Position numbers and translations under genes: made by a program | Shown here: positions 1-8,576 of the stretch, one piece after another | How the letters are laid out: the number at the start of each line of letters is the position of its first letter | Position numbering within the stretch: the first letter of the stretch is position 1 | Assembly (NCBI RefSeq): GCF_900099835.1 | Contig: NZ_FNKP01000001.1 | Coordinates: 3,286,001 to 3,350,000 of the forward strand | Reading direction: 5' to 3' | Origin: Paraburkholderia fungorum | GTDB taxonomy: Bacteria > Pseudomonadota > Gammaproteobacteria > Burkholderiales > Burkholderiaceae | Length of the DNA: 64,000 nucleotides | Notes under the pieces: generated by a model | The model's database searches: none | Seen by the model: only the letters and a program-made list of their open reading frames with translations | What the model was told of the DNA's origin: nothing

Positions 1-414
1 AATTTCGAGCGCCTGTTCGCCGGTGTCCGGCTGCGAGACCAGCAGGTCGTTCACGTTCACGCCGAGCTTGCGCGCGTACTGGATGTCCAGCGCGTGTTCC
101 GCGTCGATAAACGCCGCCGTGCCGCCGATCTTCTGCATTTCAGCGATGACTTGCAGAGTCAGCGTGGTTTTACCCGACGACTCCGGACCATAGATTTCGA
201 CCACACGGCCACGCGGCAAACCGCCGACGCCCAGCGCGATATCGAGGCCGAGCGATCCGGTTGAAACCACCTGGATGTCTTCGACTACCTCACCTGCGCC
301 GAGCCGCATGACCGACCCTTTGCCGAACTGCTTTTCGATCTGCGCGAGCGCGGCAGCCAATGCCTTGCTCTTTTCAGCAGTCAGTCCAGCCGAGCCTTTC
401 TTGCTTTCTTCCAT
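1..414 (-). CDS. recA: RecA recombinase, N-terminal part, cut by window edge
   Basis: First 138 codons of RecA, the ATP-dependent strand-exchange protein that also triggers LexA self-cleavage. The translation starts [20 protein letters not shown], and the Walker A motif GPESSGKTT and the following IDAEHALD segment are visible. The rest lies beyond base 1. The ATG at 414 is preceded by AAAGGA at a good distance. A LexA-type box sits about 95 bases upstream, so SOS control is expected. The divergent neighbour is a two-component regulator gene. Identification is secure. Confidence 0.98.
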   Translation of the reverse strand, partial: MEESKKGSAGLTAEKSKALAAALAQIEKQFGKGSVMRLGAGEVVEDIQVVSTGSLGLDIALGVGGLPRGRVVEIYGPESSGKTTLTLQVIAEMQKIGGTAAFIDAEHALDIQYARKLGVNVNDLLVSQPDTGEQALEI

Positions 415-506
415 GAATCGTCCTTTGCTATGATGAACGGCGTCTGAGGCAGGTGTGCGGCCCCGAGTTTCAACCCACTCGGAAAGGACAGCACACGAAA
501 CTCAGA

Positions 507-536
507 CACTGTATAAAAAAACAGTAGTTTTGGCAA
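507..536 (-). promoter_or_regulatory. LexA box and promoter of recA
   Basis: CTGT-N8-ACAG lies at 509-524 inside the wider near-palindrome CACTGTATAAAAAAACAGTA (507-526). This fits the gammaproteobacterial LexA consensus. On the minus strand a -35-like TTGCCA (536-531) precedes it, and the box covers the expected -10 (TACAGT at 17 bp spacing, or TATACA at 15 bp). LexA binding here would block recA transcription. The site is read directly; regulation is inferred. Confidence 0.85.
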
Positions 537-657
537 GCGCGATTCTCATGCGAACGCGCATTTTTACTGTCTCGCTGCCCAGACTACCCACAAAAATCTT
601 TGGAGACCGCCGCGCCTGGAGCTATCCATGGTGCCGGCAACGCCAGGTTGGCGAATC

Positions 658-1452
658 ATGCGAATTCTGATTGCCGAAGACGACAGCATACTCGCGGACG
701 GTCTGGTTCGATCACTCCGCCAATCGGCCTATGCCGTCGATCACGTGAAGAACGGAGTCGAGGCCGATACCGCCCTTTCCGTGCAAAGTTTTGACCTGCT
801 GATCCTCGATCTGGGCCTGCCGCGCATGTCCGGGCTCGAAGTGCTGCGTCGCCTGCGTGCGCGCAACTCCAACCTGCCGGTGCTGATCCTGACCGCCGCA
901 GACAGCGTCGACGAACGCGTCAAGGGACTCGATCTCGGCGCCGACGACTACATGGCCAAGCCCTTCGCATTGAACGAACTCGAAGCGCGGGTGCGCGCAC
1001 TGACCCGGCGCGGCGCGGGCGGCGGCCCGACCGTCGTGCGGCACGGCTCACTCGCGTTCGACCAGGTTGGCCGGATCGCCTATATCAACGAGCAGGTGAT
1101 CGACCTGTCGGCGCGCGAACTCGGTTTGCTCGAAGTGCTGCTGCAGCGGATCGGCCGGCTGGTGTCGAAGGAACAGCTCGTCGACCATCTTTGCGAATGG
1201 GGCGAGGAAGTCAGCAACAATGCGATCGAGGTTTATGTGCACCGGTTGCGCAAGAAAATCGAGCCGAGCGGCGTGCGCATCATTACCGTGCGCGGTCTTG
1301 GGTACTGCCTCGAAAAAGCGGCAGCCGCGGGCAGCGCAGCCGCGAGTGCCTCCAACGCCGCGGCAATGACGGAACCCGCCGCGCCGGAAACGTCCGAGCC
1401 GCCCGCGTCGTCGCCGTCCGTCGCGATGCCCGCGAGCCACCACTACAAATAG
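658..1452 (+). CDS. OmpR-family response regulator (TctD/QseB-like)
   Basis: 264-residue response regulator. An N-terminal receiver domain has the acidic pocket (IAEDD), phospho-acceptor Asp51 in LLILDLGLP, and the conserved Lys in MAKPF. A winged-helix trans_reg_C domain follows (LSARELGLLEVLL ... VYVHRLRKKI ... TVRGLGYCL). The last ~40 residues form an Ala/Pro/Ser-rich tail with no predicted fold. An in-frame ATG at 628 would add ten residues, but the receiver fold starts at MRILIAEDD, so 658 is chosen. The partner kinase begins 9 bp downstream, so the two are almost certainly one operon. Confidence 0.95.
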   Translation: MRILIAEDDSILADGLVRSLRQSAYAVDHVKNGVEADTALSVQSFDLLILDLGLPRMSGLEVLRRLRARNSNLPVLILTAADSVDERVKGLDLGADDYMAKPFALNELEARVRALTRRGAGGGPTVVRHGSLAFDQVGRIAYINEQVIDLSARELGLLEVLLQRIGRLVSKEQLVDHLCEWGEEVSNNAIEVYVHRLRKKIEPSGVRIITVRGLGYCLEKAAAAGSAAASASNAAAMTEPAAPETSEPPASSPSVAMPASHHYK

Positions 1453-1461
1453 AAGGCGCCC

Positions 1462-3009
1462 ATGTCCGCACGCGCAGACCGCGCTCCGGCGCACGCGGCG
1501 GATCTCGACGAAGTGCGCGACGAGCGCTACGCCAACCCGTTCGCCCCGCCCGACGAAACCGAAGCCGCCGCCGAAGCCCGTCCCCGCTCGCTGTTCGGCG
1601 AGATTCTCGACTGGATGCTCGCGCCGCTGCTGCTGCTCTGGCCGATGAGCCTGGCCATCACCTATCTGGTAGCGAAGTCGATTGCGAACGGGCCGTTCGA
1701 CCGCGCGCTCGAAACCGACGCGTACGTGCTCGCCCGCCAGATTCACCCGATCAACGGTGTGGCGGAATTGTCGCTGCCCGACTCCACCCGCGATTTTCTG
1801 CGCGCCGACAATGTAGACAGCGTGTTCTATCAGGTGCTCGGCACGCGCGGCGAACTGGTAAGCGGCGAGCGCGACATGCCGCTGCCGCACGAAGAGGACC
1901 GGCCACAGCCGGGCATCGTCGAATTCCGCGACGACGTGCTGCGCGGCAACGACATCCGCGTTGCCTACACGACCGTCGAATTTCCGCAGACGCCCGGCGC
2001 GCAGCCTGTACTGGTGCAGGTCGCCGAAACGCTCGACAAGCGCAGCGAGCTTGCCAACGACATCATCAAGGGCGTGATCCTGCCGCAGTTCGTGATCCTG
2101 CCGCTCGCGATCCTGCTCGTCTGGTTCGGCCTTTCGCGCGGACTGGCGCCGCTGCACGCGCTACAGGCGCACATCCGCGCACGTCGGCCGGATGATCTGT
2201 CGCCGCTCGAAGCGCGCCGCGCGCCGCCGGAAATCGAGCCGCTGGTGACGTCGTTCAACGATCTGCTGACGCGCCTCGAACAGAACATGGAGTTGCAAAA
2301 GCGTTTTATCGCCGATGCCGCGCATCAGATGAAAACGCCACTGGCCGGTTTGCGCACGCAGGCGGAATTGGCGCTGCGTCAGGATGCGTCGGCGGAAGTG
2401 CACCGCTCGCTCGAGCAGATCGCCACCAGTTCGGAACAGGCGGCGCGGCTCGTCACGCAGTTGCTGGCGCTGGCTCGCGCGGAAAACCGCATGTCCGGGC
2501 AGATTTTCACGCCGGTCGAAGTGACCGAGGTGGCGCGCAGCGCGGTACGCGAGTGGGTGCCGGCAGCGCTCGCGAGGCAGATGGATCTCGGCTACGAAGC
2601 TCCCGACGAGCCGGTCGAGGTGGACGGCAACCCGGTCATGCTGCGCGAAATGCTGTCGAACCTGATTGACAACGCGATCCGCTACACGCCGCCCGGCGGG
2701 CGCATCACGGTCCGGGTCCGGCATGACGTGGCGGCTCGGCTCGTGCATCTGGAAGTCGAAGATACCGGCTTGGGCATTCCGGTCGCCGAGCGCTCGCGGG
2801 TGATCGAGCGTTTCTACCGGATTCTCGGCCGTGAAGGGGATGGCAGCGGATTGGGACTCGCGATCGTCCGCGAAATTGCGACGATGCACGGCGGCGAGCT
2901 GACCATCGACGACAACGTCTACCAACAGTCGCCGAGGCTGGCCGGAACGCTCGTACGCGTCAGTTTGCATGAACACCAGCGGGGCGGGACTTACCCTAAC
3001 GGCGGCTGA
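1462..3009 (+). CDS. Two-component sensor histidine kinase (TctE-like)
   Basis: 515-residue inner-membrane kinase. A ~50-residue cytoplasmic N-terminus precedes a first membrane segment (LLLLWPMSLAITYLV), a periplasmic sensor region resembling the 2CSK_N domain of TctE/QseC kinases, a second membrane segment (PQFVILPLAILLVWFGL) and a HAMP-like linker. The H box FIADAAHQMKTPLAGL has the phospho-accepting His288. The ATPase core follows: N box (NLIDNAIRYTPPGG), G1 (EDTGLGIP, Asp434) and G2 (GSGLGLAI). It pairs with the regulator just upstream. The next gene is an MHS transporter, a layout like tctDE beside a carboxylate carrier, so sensing of an organic acid is plausible. The ligand is unknown. 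Confidence 0.95.
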   Translation: MSARADRAPAHAADLDEVRDERYANPFAPPDETEAAAEARPRSLFGEILDWMLAPLLLLWPMSLAITYLVAKSIANGPFDRALETDAYVLARQIHPINGVAELSLPDSTRDFLRADNVDSVFYQVLGTRGELVSGERDMPLPHEEDRPQPGIVEFRDDVLRGNDIRVAYTTVEFPQTPGAQPVLVQVAETLDKRSELANDIIKGVILPQFVILPLAILLVWFGLSRGLAPLHALQAHIRARRPDDLSPLEARRAPPEIEPLVTSFNDLLTRLEQNMELQKRFIADAAHQMKTPLAGLRTQAELALRQDASAEVHRSLEQIATSSEQAARLVTQLLALARAENRMSGQIFTPVEVTEVARSAVREWVPAALARQMDLGYEAPDEPVEVDGNPVMLREMLSNLIDNAIRYTPPGGRITVRVRHDVAARLVHLEVEDTGLGIPVAERSRVIERFYRILGREGDGSGLGLAIVREIATMHGGELTIDDNVYQQSPRLAGTLVRVSLHEHQRGGTYPNGG

Positions 3010-3054
3010 CGGATCAACTCCAGCGCATCGACTTTGAGAGAAAATAGCCGAAGG

Positions 3055-3084
3055 TTAGCGACTTTTTGCGGTCAACTTAGCGAC
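3055..3084. promoter_or_regulatory. Direct repeat TTAGCGAC x2 upstream of MHS transporter
   Basis: Two identical octamers TTAGCGAC at 3055-3062 and 3077-3084 are 22 bp apart start to start, two helical turns. They lie between the kinase stop and the transporter start. OmpR-family regulators usually bind direct repeats on one face of the helix, so this is a candidate site for the adjacent regulator. Inference only. Confidence 0.35.
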
Positions 3085-3227
3085 AAATGACAGAAAACCA
3101 ACTTCATTAGCCCGCGCACCTTTTCACCCCGGCACGTCAGTACGCCGTAAGTTTCCACTCCAATAATCGGCTTCACGGGAACGCCTTCACCGGCGAACCG
3201 CGTGCATATCAATATTGGAGACGACAT

Positions 3228-4886
3228 ATGGCTACCGTTGGCGGGCAAATCTCGCACGTGCCGATGACGCACGATGAGAAGCGGGTGATCTTCGCATCGT
3301 CGCTGGGTACGGTTTTCGAGTGGTACGACTTCTATCTGGCCGGCTCGCTCGCGGCCTTCATCAGCAAGAGCTTCTTCTCGGGCGTCAATCCGACCGCCGC
3401 GTTCATCTTCACGCTCCTCAGCTTTGCCGCGGGTTTCGCGGTCCGGCCGTTCGGCGCGATCGTGTTCGGGCGACTCGGCGACATGGTCGGACGCAAATAC
3501 ACGTTCCTCGTGACGATCGTGATCATGGGTCTTTCGACCTTCCTGGTCGGCTTTCTGCCGGGTTATGCGTCGATCGGCATTGCATCGCCGGTGATCTTCA
3601 TTGCAATGCGGATGCTGCAAGGCCTCGCGCTCGGCGGCGAGTACGGCGGTGCTGCAACCTACGTGGCCGAACACGCGCCGCCGGGACGCCGCGGCTTCTA
3701 TACCGCGTGGATCCAGACGACCGCCACGCTCGGCCTGTTCCTGTCGCTGCTGGTGATTCTCGGCGTGCGCACGGCCATGGGCGAAGATTCGTTCGGCGCA
3801 TGGGGATGGCGCATTCCGTTCATCGTGTCGATCCTGCTGCTGGCGGTGTCGGTGTGGATTCGTCTGCAACTGCATGAATCGCCGGTGTTCGAGCGCATCA
3901 AGGCTGAAGGCAAGACGTCGAAGGCGCCGCTGTCTGAAGCGTTCGGACAATGGAAGAACCTGAAGATCGTGATTCTTGCGCTGATCGGCCTGACCGCCGG
4001 CCAGGCCGTGGTCTGGTACACGGGTCAGTTCTACACGCTGTTCTTCCTGACGCAGACGCTGAAGGTCGACGGCAGCAGCGCCAACATCATGATCGCGATC
4101 GCGCTGCTGATCGGCACGCCGTTCTTCCTGTTCTTCGGCTCGCTGTCGGACAGGATTGGCCGTAAGCCGATCATCATGGCGGGCCTGCTGATCGCCGCGC
4201 TCACCTACTTCCCGCTGTTCAAGGCGCTCACACACTTCACCAACCCGGCGCTGGAAGCCGCAACCGCGCGCGCCCCGATCGTCGTGATCGCGGACCCGGC
4301 CGAGTGCTCGTTCCAGTTCAACCCGGTCGGCACGGCGAAGTTTACGAGTTCCTGCGATATCGCCAAGGGCGCGCTGTCCAGAGCCGGCCTGAACTACGAG
4401 AACGTCGCGGCGCCAGCCGGGACGATTGCGCAGATCAAGGTCGGCGACACGGTGGTCAACACGTTCAACGGCCGCGCCGCCGACGCGAAAGAGCAAGGCA
4501 AGGCGTTCGACAAAACCCTCGCCGCGACACTGAAGGGCGCGGGCTATCCGCCAAAGGCCGATCCATCGCAGATCAACTGGCCGATGAGCGTGGTGATCCT
4601 GACGATCCTCGTGATCTACGTGACGATGGTCTACGGGCCGATTGCGGCGATGCTGGTGGAGATGTTCCCGACGCGAATCCGCTATACGTCGATGTCGCTG
4701 CCCTATCACATCGGCAATGGCTGGTTCGGCGGCTTCCTGCCGGCCACCGCGTTCGCGATTGTGGCGACCAAAGGCAACATCTACTCGGGGCTGTGGTATC
4801 CGATCGTGATTGCGCTTATCACCTTCGTGATCGGGATGCTGTTCGTCAAGGAGACCAAGGACTCGGACATCTACGCGAAGGACTGA
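3228..4886 (+). CDS. MHS-family MFS metabolite:proton symporter
   Basis: 552-residue MFS permease of the metabolite:H+ symporter group (ProP/ShiA/KgtP relatives). The N-terminal signature FEWYDFYLAGSLAAF, the loop 2-3 motif GRLGDMVGRKYTF, GGEYGGAATYVAEHAP and SDRIGRKP in the second half are diagnostic. It is about 100 residues longer than usual: residues ~345-447 form a hydrophilic insertion between membrane segments with two cysteines (360 and 376), likely outside the membrane. ATG 3228 follows GGAGAC. It sits 218 bp behind the two-component pair, which probably controls it. Substrate unknown; a carboxylate would fit the context. Confidence 0.9.
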   Translation: MATVGGQISHVPMTHDEKRVIFASSLGTVFEWYDFYLAGSLAAFISKSFFSGVNPTAAFIFTLLSFAAGFAVRPFGAIVFGRLGDMVGRKYTFLVTIVIMGLSTFLVGFLPGYASIGIASPVIFIAMRMLQGLALGGEYGGAATYVAEHAPPGRRGFYTAWIQTTATLGLFLSLLVILGVRTAMGEDSFGAWGWRIPFIVSILLLAVSVWIRLQLHESPVFERIKAEGKTSKAPLSEAFGQWKNLKIVILALIGLTAGQAVVWYTGQFYTLFFLTQTLKVDGSSANIMIAIALLIGTPFFLFFGSLSDRIGRKPIIMAGLLIAALTYFPLFKALTHFTNPALEAATARAPIVVIADPAECSFQFNPVGTAKFTSSCDIAKGALSRAGLNYENVAAPAGTIAQIKVGDTVVNTFNGRAADAKEQGKAFDKTLAATLKGAGYPPKADPSQINWPMSVVILTILVIYVTMVYGPIAAMLVEMFPTRIRYTSMSLPYHIGNGWFGGFLPATAFAIVATKGNIYSGLWYPIVIALITFVIGMLFVKETKDSDIYAKD

Positions 4887-4930
4887 CACCCCTCGCGCGC
4901 CTGATGGCCGAAGCATTTTAAAAAAATTGC

Positions 4931-4969
4931 GAACTGGGGGTTGACGACCCTCAGTTCGCCCTGCATAAT
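4931..4969 (+). promoter_or_regulatory. tRNA-Met promoter inside an inverted repeat
   Basis: -35 TTGACG at 4941-4946 and -10 CATAAT at 4964-4969, spacer 17 bp, placing the transcription start a few bases before the tRNA at 4982. An inverted repeat with 10-bp arms (4931-4940 and 4948-4957, one G-T pair) puts the -35 hexamer in its loop. The repeat could also be the end signal of the upstream symporter gene, though no T run follows. Confidence 0.75.
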
Positions 4970-4981
4970 CTCGCTTCTTTC

Positions 4982-5058
<77 letters not shown>

Positions 5059-5070
5059 GTTGCAAGAAAA

Positions 5071-5104
5071 AGCCGCTGATCCGCAAGGTTCAGCGGCTTT
5101 TTTG
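5071..5104 (+). terminator. Intrinsic terminator of tRNA-Met
   Basis: Stem AGCCGCTGA (5071-5079) with TCAGCGGCT (5090-5098), followed by a T run. It ends the tRNA transcript and separates it from the next gene. Confidence 0.9.
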
Positions 5105-5163
5105 TTTTGGCCGTCCGGCTTTCGAAAACCGCAACGACTCTGCAACTTCAAGGAGGTTTCTTG

Positions 5164-5511
5164 ATGACGTTCCGCACCGCCGCGCTTGCCGCGGCTACCG
5201 TCTCGATCACGCTATTCGGCGCGGCTTCCGCGCTCACCGTCCACGCGCAGTCCACGGCTGACAACCAGTGGCGCAGTTCGCCGCTTACGTTGTCGACGCT
5301 GCTTCAGGATGGCTACAAGATCGTCGCCGTGGTGAACAACGCGCAAAGCAGCAGCGGACCGGGCGACACGATTTTCGTCCAGCGCGATCAGAGCGCGTTC
5401 AAATGTATCGACCCGCAGCAAACGGATGCGAAGGCGCGAGCCGCGGCGTCGCCCGCCTGCTATGAACTGGTTCCGCCGTCAGGGGCGGCTTCGGGCACGG
5501 ATTCGAAATAA
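5164..5511 (+). CDS. Small secreted protein of unknown function
   Basis: 115-residue protein. An N-terminal signal peptide (MTFRTAALAAATVSITLFGA...) ends at a likely signal peptidase I site VHA-QS, so the mature part is periplasmic. The mature chain has two cysteines that could form a disulphide and a Ser/Gly/Ala-rich tail. The start at 5164 is fixed by a perfect AAGGAGG at 5150-5156; an upstream TTG at 5107 has no such site. I do not recognise a family. The pattern LLQDGYKIVAVVNNA ... IFVQRD looks like a small beta-rich domain. Confidence 0.8.
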   Translation: MTFRTAALAAATVSITLFGAASALTVHAQSTADNQWRSSPLTLSTLLQDGYKIVAVVNNAQSSSGPGDTIFVQRDQSAFKCIDPQQTDAKARAAASPACYELVPPSGAASGTDSK

Positions 5512-5597
5512 CCGCCTGGCGGCATTGGTTTGCCTTGGCCGCACGACCTGCGCCCCGAGCGGCGCAGGCCACGAACGCACGCGCATCGATCGACGCG

Positions 5598-6041
5598 TCA
5601 CCTGTCGACAAGACGGCTCAAATTCCCGCGCACGCGCTGCAATAGCGCGATCAGCTGCTTCGCTTCTTCATCGCTGAAACCGTCGAGCGCTTCGAGCGCA
5701 ACCTCGTCGCCCACCTTGCGCGCCGTGCCGAGCGTCCGCTCGGCCTTCGGCGTCATCCGCACCTGATGTTCCCGGCGATCCTGCGGATTCGCCACCCGCT
5801 CGATCCAGCCGCCCTCCACCATCCGGTCCACCAGACGGCCCGCCGAAATCGGCGCGACTTCGAGTAAATCAGCGAGACGCGCCTGGTTGACGTCGCCGTA
5901 ATGCGCGAGGTAGGCCAGCACGCGGCACTGCGCGCGCGTCAGATCGACCGAGGACTTCGCGAGATCGTCGAAACGCTTGCCAGTCAGGCGGCCGACGTCG
6001 GAAATCAGAAAGCCGAAGCGCTCTTCGAGTTGGGTTTTCAT
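5598..6041 (-). CDS. MarR-family transcriptional regulator
   Basis: 147-residue MarR-type winged-helix repressor. The recognition region (NQARLADLLEVAPISAGRLVDRMVEGG) and the wing (RVANPQDRREHQVRMTP) with the family DRR motif are clear. Such dimers usually repress a neighbouring efflux or catabolic gene and are released by small aromatic ligands. It is divergent to an EmrB-type efflux gene with 137 bp between them and a palindromic site there, so autoregulation and control of the pump are expected. Confidence 0.93.
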   Translation of the reverse strand: MKTQLEERFGFLISDVGRLTGKRFDDLAKSSVDLTRAQCRVLAYLAHYGDVNQARLADLLEVAPISAGRLVDRMVEGGWIERVANPQDRREHQVRMTPKAERTLGTARKVGDEVALEALDGFSDEEAKQLIALLQRVRGNLSRLVDR

Positions 6042-6142
6042 GCGCGAATTATACGAGCGCGCTCCGAACCGTCAGCATCGGAGCATGCGTTATTCAGTCT
6101 CCGCATAAATCCCGATTGCGAGGATTTGCAGCGCTCATATAC

Positions 6143-6154
6143 TAAGCATGCTTA
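6143..6154. promoter_or_regulatory. Palindromic operator candidate, MarR/efflux intergenic
   Basis: Perfect 12-bp palindrome TAAGCATGCTTA within a 16-bp near-palindrome (6141-6156), 25 bp before the efflux gene ATG. Size and position suit a MarR dimer. Function inferred from context. Confidence 0.6.
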
Positions 6155-6178
6155 CTATATCGACGACCCCGCCCAGCC

Positions 6179-7717
6179 ATGTCATCCGCCACCACGCCTG
6201 CGAGCGCAACCGCGCCCCTCAACCGGCCGATGATCACCCTCTCGATCATGCTCGCGACGCTGATCCAGACGCTCGACAGCACGATCGCCAACGTCGCGCT
6301 GCCGCACATGCAGGGCACGCTATCCGCGTCGCAGGATGAAATCACCTGGGTTCTCACGTCGTACATCGTCGCCGCAGCCATTGCCACGCCGCTCACGGGC
6401 TGGCTGTCGGACCGGCTCAGCGTCAAGCGGCTGCTGATCGTCGCGATCGGCGGCTTCACGGTGTCGTCGGCGCTGTGCGGTTTGTCGGAAACGCTGACGC
6501 AAATCGTCGCGTCGCGTTTGCTGCAAGGCGTTTTCGGGGCGTCGCTGGTGCCGCTGTCGCAGTCGATCCTGCTCGACATCAATCCGCGCGAAAAGCAGGG
6601 CCAGGCGATGGCCGTGTGGGGTATGGGCGTGATGGTCGGGCCGATTCTCGGGCCGACGCTCGGCGGCTGGCTGACCGACAGCTACAACTGGCGCTGGGTA
6701 TTCTTTATCAACGTGCCGATCGGTGCGTTCGCGCTGTTCGGCGTGGCGACCTTCCTGCCGAGCCGCGAGCCGAAACACGACGTGAAGTTCGACGCGTTCG
6801 GCTTCATCACGCTCGGCCTGGCGATCGGCGCGTTGCAGGCGATGCTCGATCGCGGCGAGCAGCTCGACTGGTTCAGTTCGACCGAAATCGTCATCGAGGC
6901 GCTGCTGGCGTCGCTCAGTTTTGCGTTTTTCCTCGTGCACACGGCGACGGTCGGCGAAAAGTCGTTCTTCAAATACAAGCTGCTGAAGGACAGCAATTTC
7001 GCGACCGGCACGTTCTTCATCTTCGTGATCGGGGCGGTGATGTACGCGACGCGCGCGCTATTGCCGCCGATGCTGCAGAACCTGATGAACTATCCGGTCG
7101 CCACTACCGGCCTCGTCACCGCGCCGAGCGGGGCGGGCACGATGATCGCAATGCTGTTCGCGGGGCGCCTGCTGAAGCATGTCGACGCGCGGCTGCTGTT
7201 GCTGTCCGGCTTCGTGATTTCGGCGTTCGCGCTCTGGCAGATGATGCATTACACGATCGTGCTGTCGGCATCGGATATCGTGTGGCCCGGCGTGATTCAG
7301 GGCTTCGGGCTGGGTCTGGTATTCGTGCCGCTGAGCGCGCTCACGTTCTCGACGCTCACGCCCGCGTTGCGCGCGGACGGCACGGCGACTTATAGCCTGA
7401 TGCGCAATATCGGCAGCAGTATCGGCATTTCGATTGTGCAGACGCTGATGACGCGCAACACACAGATTTCGCATGCCGACCTTGCCGCGAACATCACGCC
7501 GTTCAATCCGGCGGTCCAGCCGATGCTGAACAGCGGCTCGAATTACGACCTCGCGGTACTGAACGTGTCGATTACGCAGCAGGCGTCGATGATCGCGTAT
7601 CTGAACGACTTCAAGTTGATGTTCCTGGCGACGCTTCTGGTGATTCCGCTATTGCTGCTGATCCGGCCCGCGCATAGGGCGCCGGATGCATCGGTGGCGC
7701 ATGCGGCGATGGATTGA
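6179..7717 (+). CDS. DHA2-family MFS multidrug efflux permease (EmrB-like)
   Basis: 512-residue inner-membrane drug:H+ antiporter of the 14-helix DHA2 group. Family signatures are LIQTLDSTIANVALPHMQG in helix 1, the motif A equivalent GWLSDRLSVKRL, and motif C GMGVMVGPILGPTLGGWL in helix 5. It probably expels hydrophobic compounds. No adjacent EmrA membrane-fusion or TolC partner gene is present, so it may act alone or with a partner elsewhere. It is divergent from the MarR regulator and likely repressed by it. Confidence 0.92.
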   Translation: MSSATTPASATAPLNRPMITLSIMLATLIQTLDSTIANVALPHMQGTLSASQDEITWVLTSYIVAAAIATPLTGWLSDRLSVKRLLIVAIGGFTVSSALCGLSETLTQIVASRLLQGVFGASLVPLSQSILLDINPREKQGQAMAVWGMGVMVGPILGPTLGGWLTDSYNWRWVFFINVPIGAFALFGVATFLPSREPKHDVKFDAFGFITLGLAIGALQAMLDRGEQLDWFSSTEIVIEALLASLSFAFFLVHTATVGEKSFFKYKLLKDSNFATGTFFIFVIGAVMYATRALLPPMLQNLMNYPVATTGLVTAPSGAGTMIAMLFAGRLLKHVDARLLLLSGFVISAFALWQMMHYTIVLSASDIVWPGVIQGFGLGLVFVPLSALTFSTLTPALRADGTATYSLMRNIGSSIGISIVQTLMTRNTQISHADLAANITPFNPAVQPMLNSGSNYDLAVLNVSITQQASMIAYLNDFKLMFLATLLVIPLLLLIRPAHRAPDASVAHAAMD

Positions 7718-7822
7718 GCGGAGGAAGCGAGCCGTGGGGCAAATCCGGGATTGGCGGCGTGTGGCCCGGTTTTGCCTGGCACGCTTCAATAGCCCGACCG
7801 ACGTCAGCGCTGCTGTCCTTCC

Positions 7823-8467
7823 CTACCCCTCGATCCGCCCACGCGTCACACCTAACAACCCCGCCATTGCCGCCCTCGCCGCGTCCGCATCCCGTGTGCG
7901 AATCGCTTCGAACACCGCCGTATGCTCAGCCAGCGACGCATTGAACACATCCGCGCGCTTCGCATTCAACCGAAGTTGCGCCTCCAGCGTTCGCTCGATC
8001 AGCGTACCCAACGGAATCAGCAACTCGTTGCTGCACGCGGTGAGCACGCTCAAATGGAATTGCAGATCGGCACGCACCCATTCGTCGACGTTGCGCGCGC
8101 CGACCATCGCAGCATGGGCGGACTCCAGCGCGCGGAACGTGTCGTCCGAGTACGAGGACGCAGCCAGCCCCGCTGCGTAAGGCTCGATCATCTCGCGCAT
8201 TTCCTGCAGCTTCAGCGCAAACGCCATCGGCTCGGCCACCCGCGAATACCAGTCAAGCACGTCGACATCGAGCAGATTCCACGCGGGCTTCGGCCGCACG
8301 CGCGTGCCCACCCGCGGACGCGATTCGATCAGCCCTTTCGACGTCAGCGTGCGCAGCGCCTCGCGCAACACCGTGCGACTCACGCCGAATGTCTCCATTA
8401 ACTCCGCCTCGCGCGGCAGGATCGACTCGGGCGCGTAGTCGCCGCGCAGAATCGCGGTGGCCAGCAA
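7823..8467 (-). CDS. GntR/FadR-family regulator, probable DgoR; 5' end uncertain
   Basis: FadR-subfamily regulator: N-terminal winged helix (PREAELMETFGVSRTVLREALRTL ... SRPRVGTRVRP) and C-terminal FCD ligand domain (EMREMIEPYAAGLAA, HLSVLTACSN, EHTAVFEAI). The end given is a TTG, the last possible normal start. However, the same frame continues upstream as REKAIQHDLHGRVAH, which matches the expected first helix of the family, and stays open to a TAG at 8566-8564 without any ATG, GTG or TTG. The real start is therefore unusual (ATT or CTG) or the 5' end is damaged. It is divergent from dgoD, so a galactonate-responsive repressor is the likely role. Confidence 0.85.
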   Translation of the reverse strand: MLATAILRGDYAPESILPREAELMETFGVSRTVLREALRTLTSKGLIESRPRVGTRVRPKPAWNLLDVDVLDWYSRVAEPMAFALKLQEMREMIEPYAAGLAASSYSDDTFRALESAHAAMVGARNVDEWVRADLQFHLSVLTACSNELLIPLGTLIERTLEAQLRLNAKRADVFNASLAEHTAVFEAIRTRDADAARAAMAGLLGVTRGRIEG

Positions 8468-8576
8468 ATGGGCGACGCGCCCATGCAGATCGTGCTGAAT
8501 AGCTTTCTCCCGGCGTACCGATTTGGGGGTTGGTCTGAGATTGGAGGCAGCGTGTGCTGGCCACTATTTGGCGAAT

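Noticed and set aside
3072..4916. 614-codon open frame antisense to the MHS symporter
   Set aside because: Arg/His/Gln-rich translation with no fold or family pattern; a by-product of GC-rich codon bias opposite a clear transporter gene.
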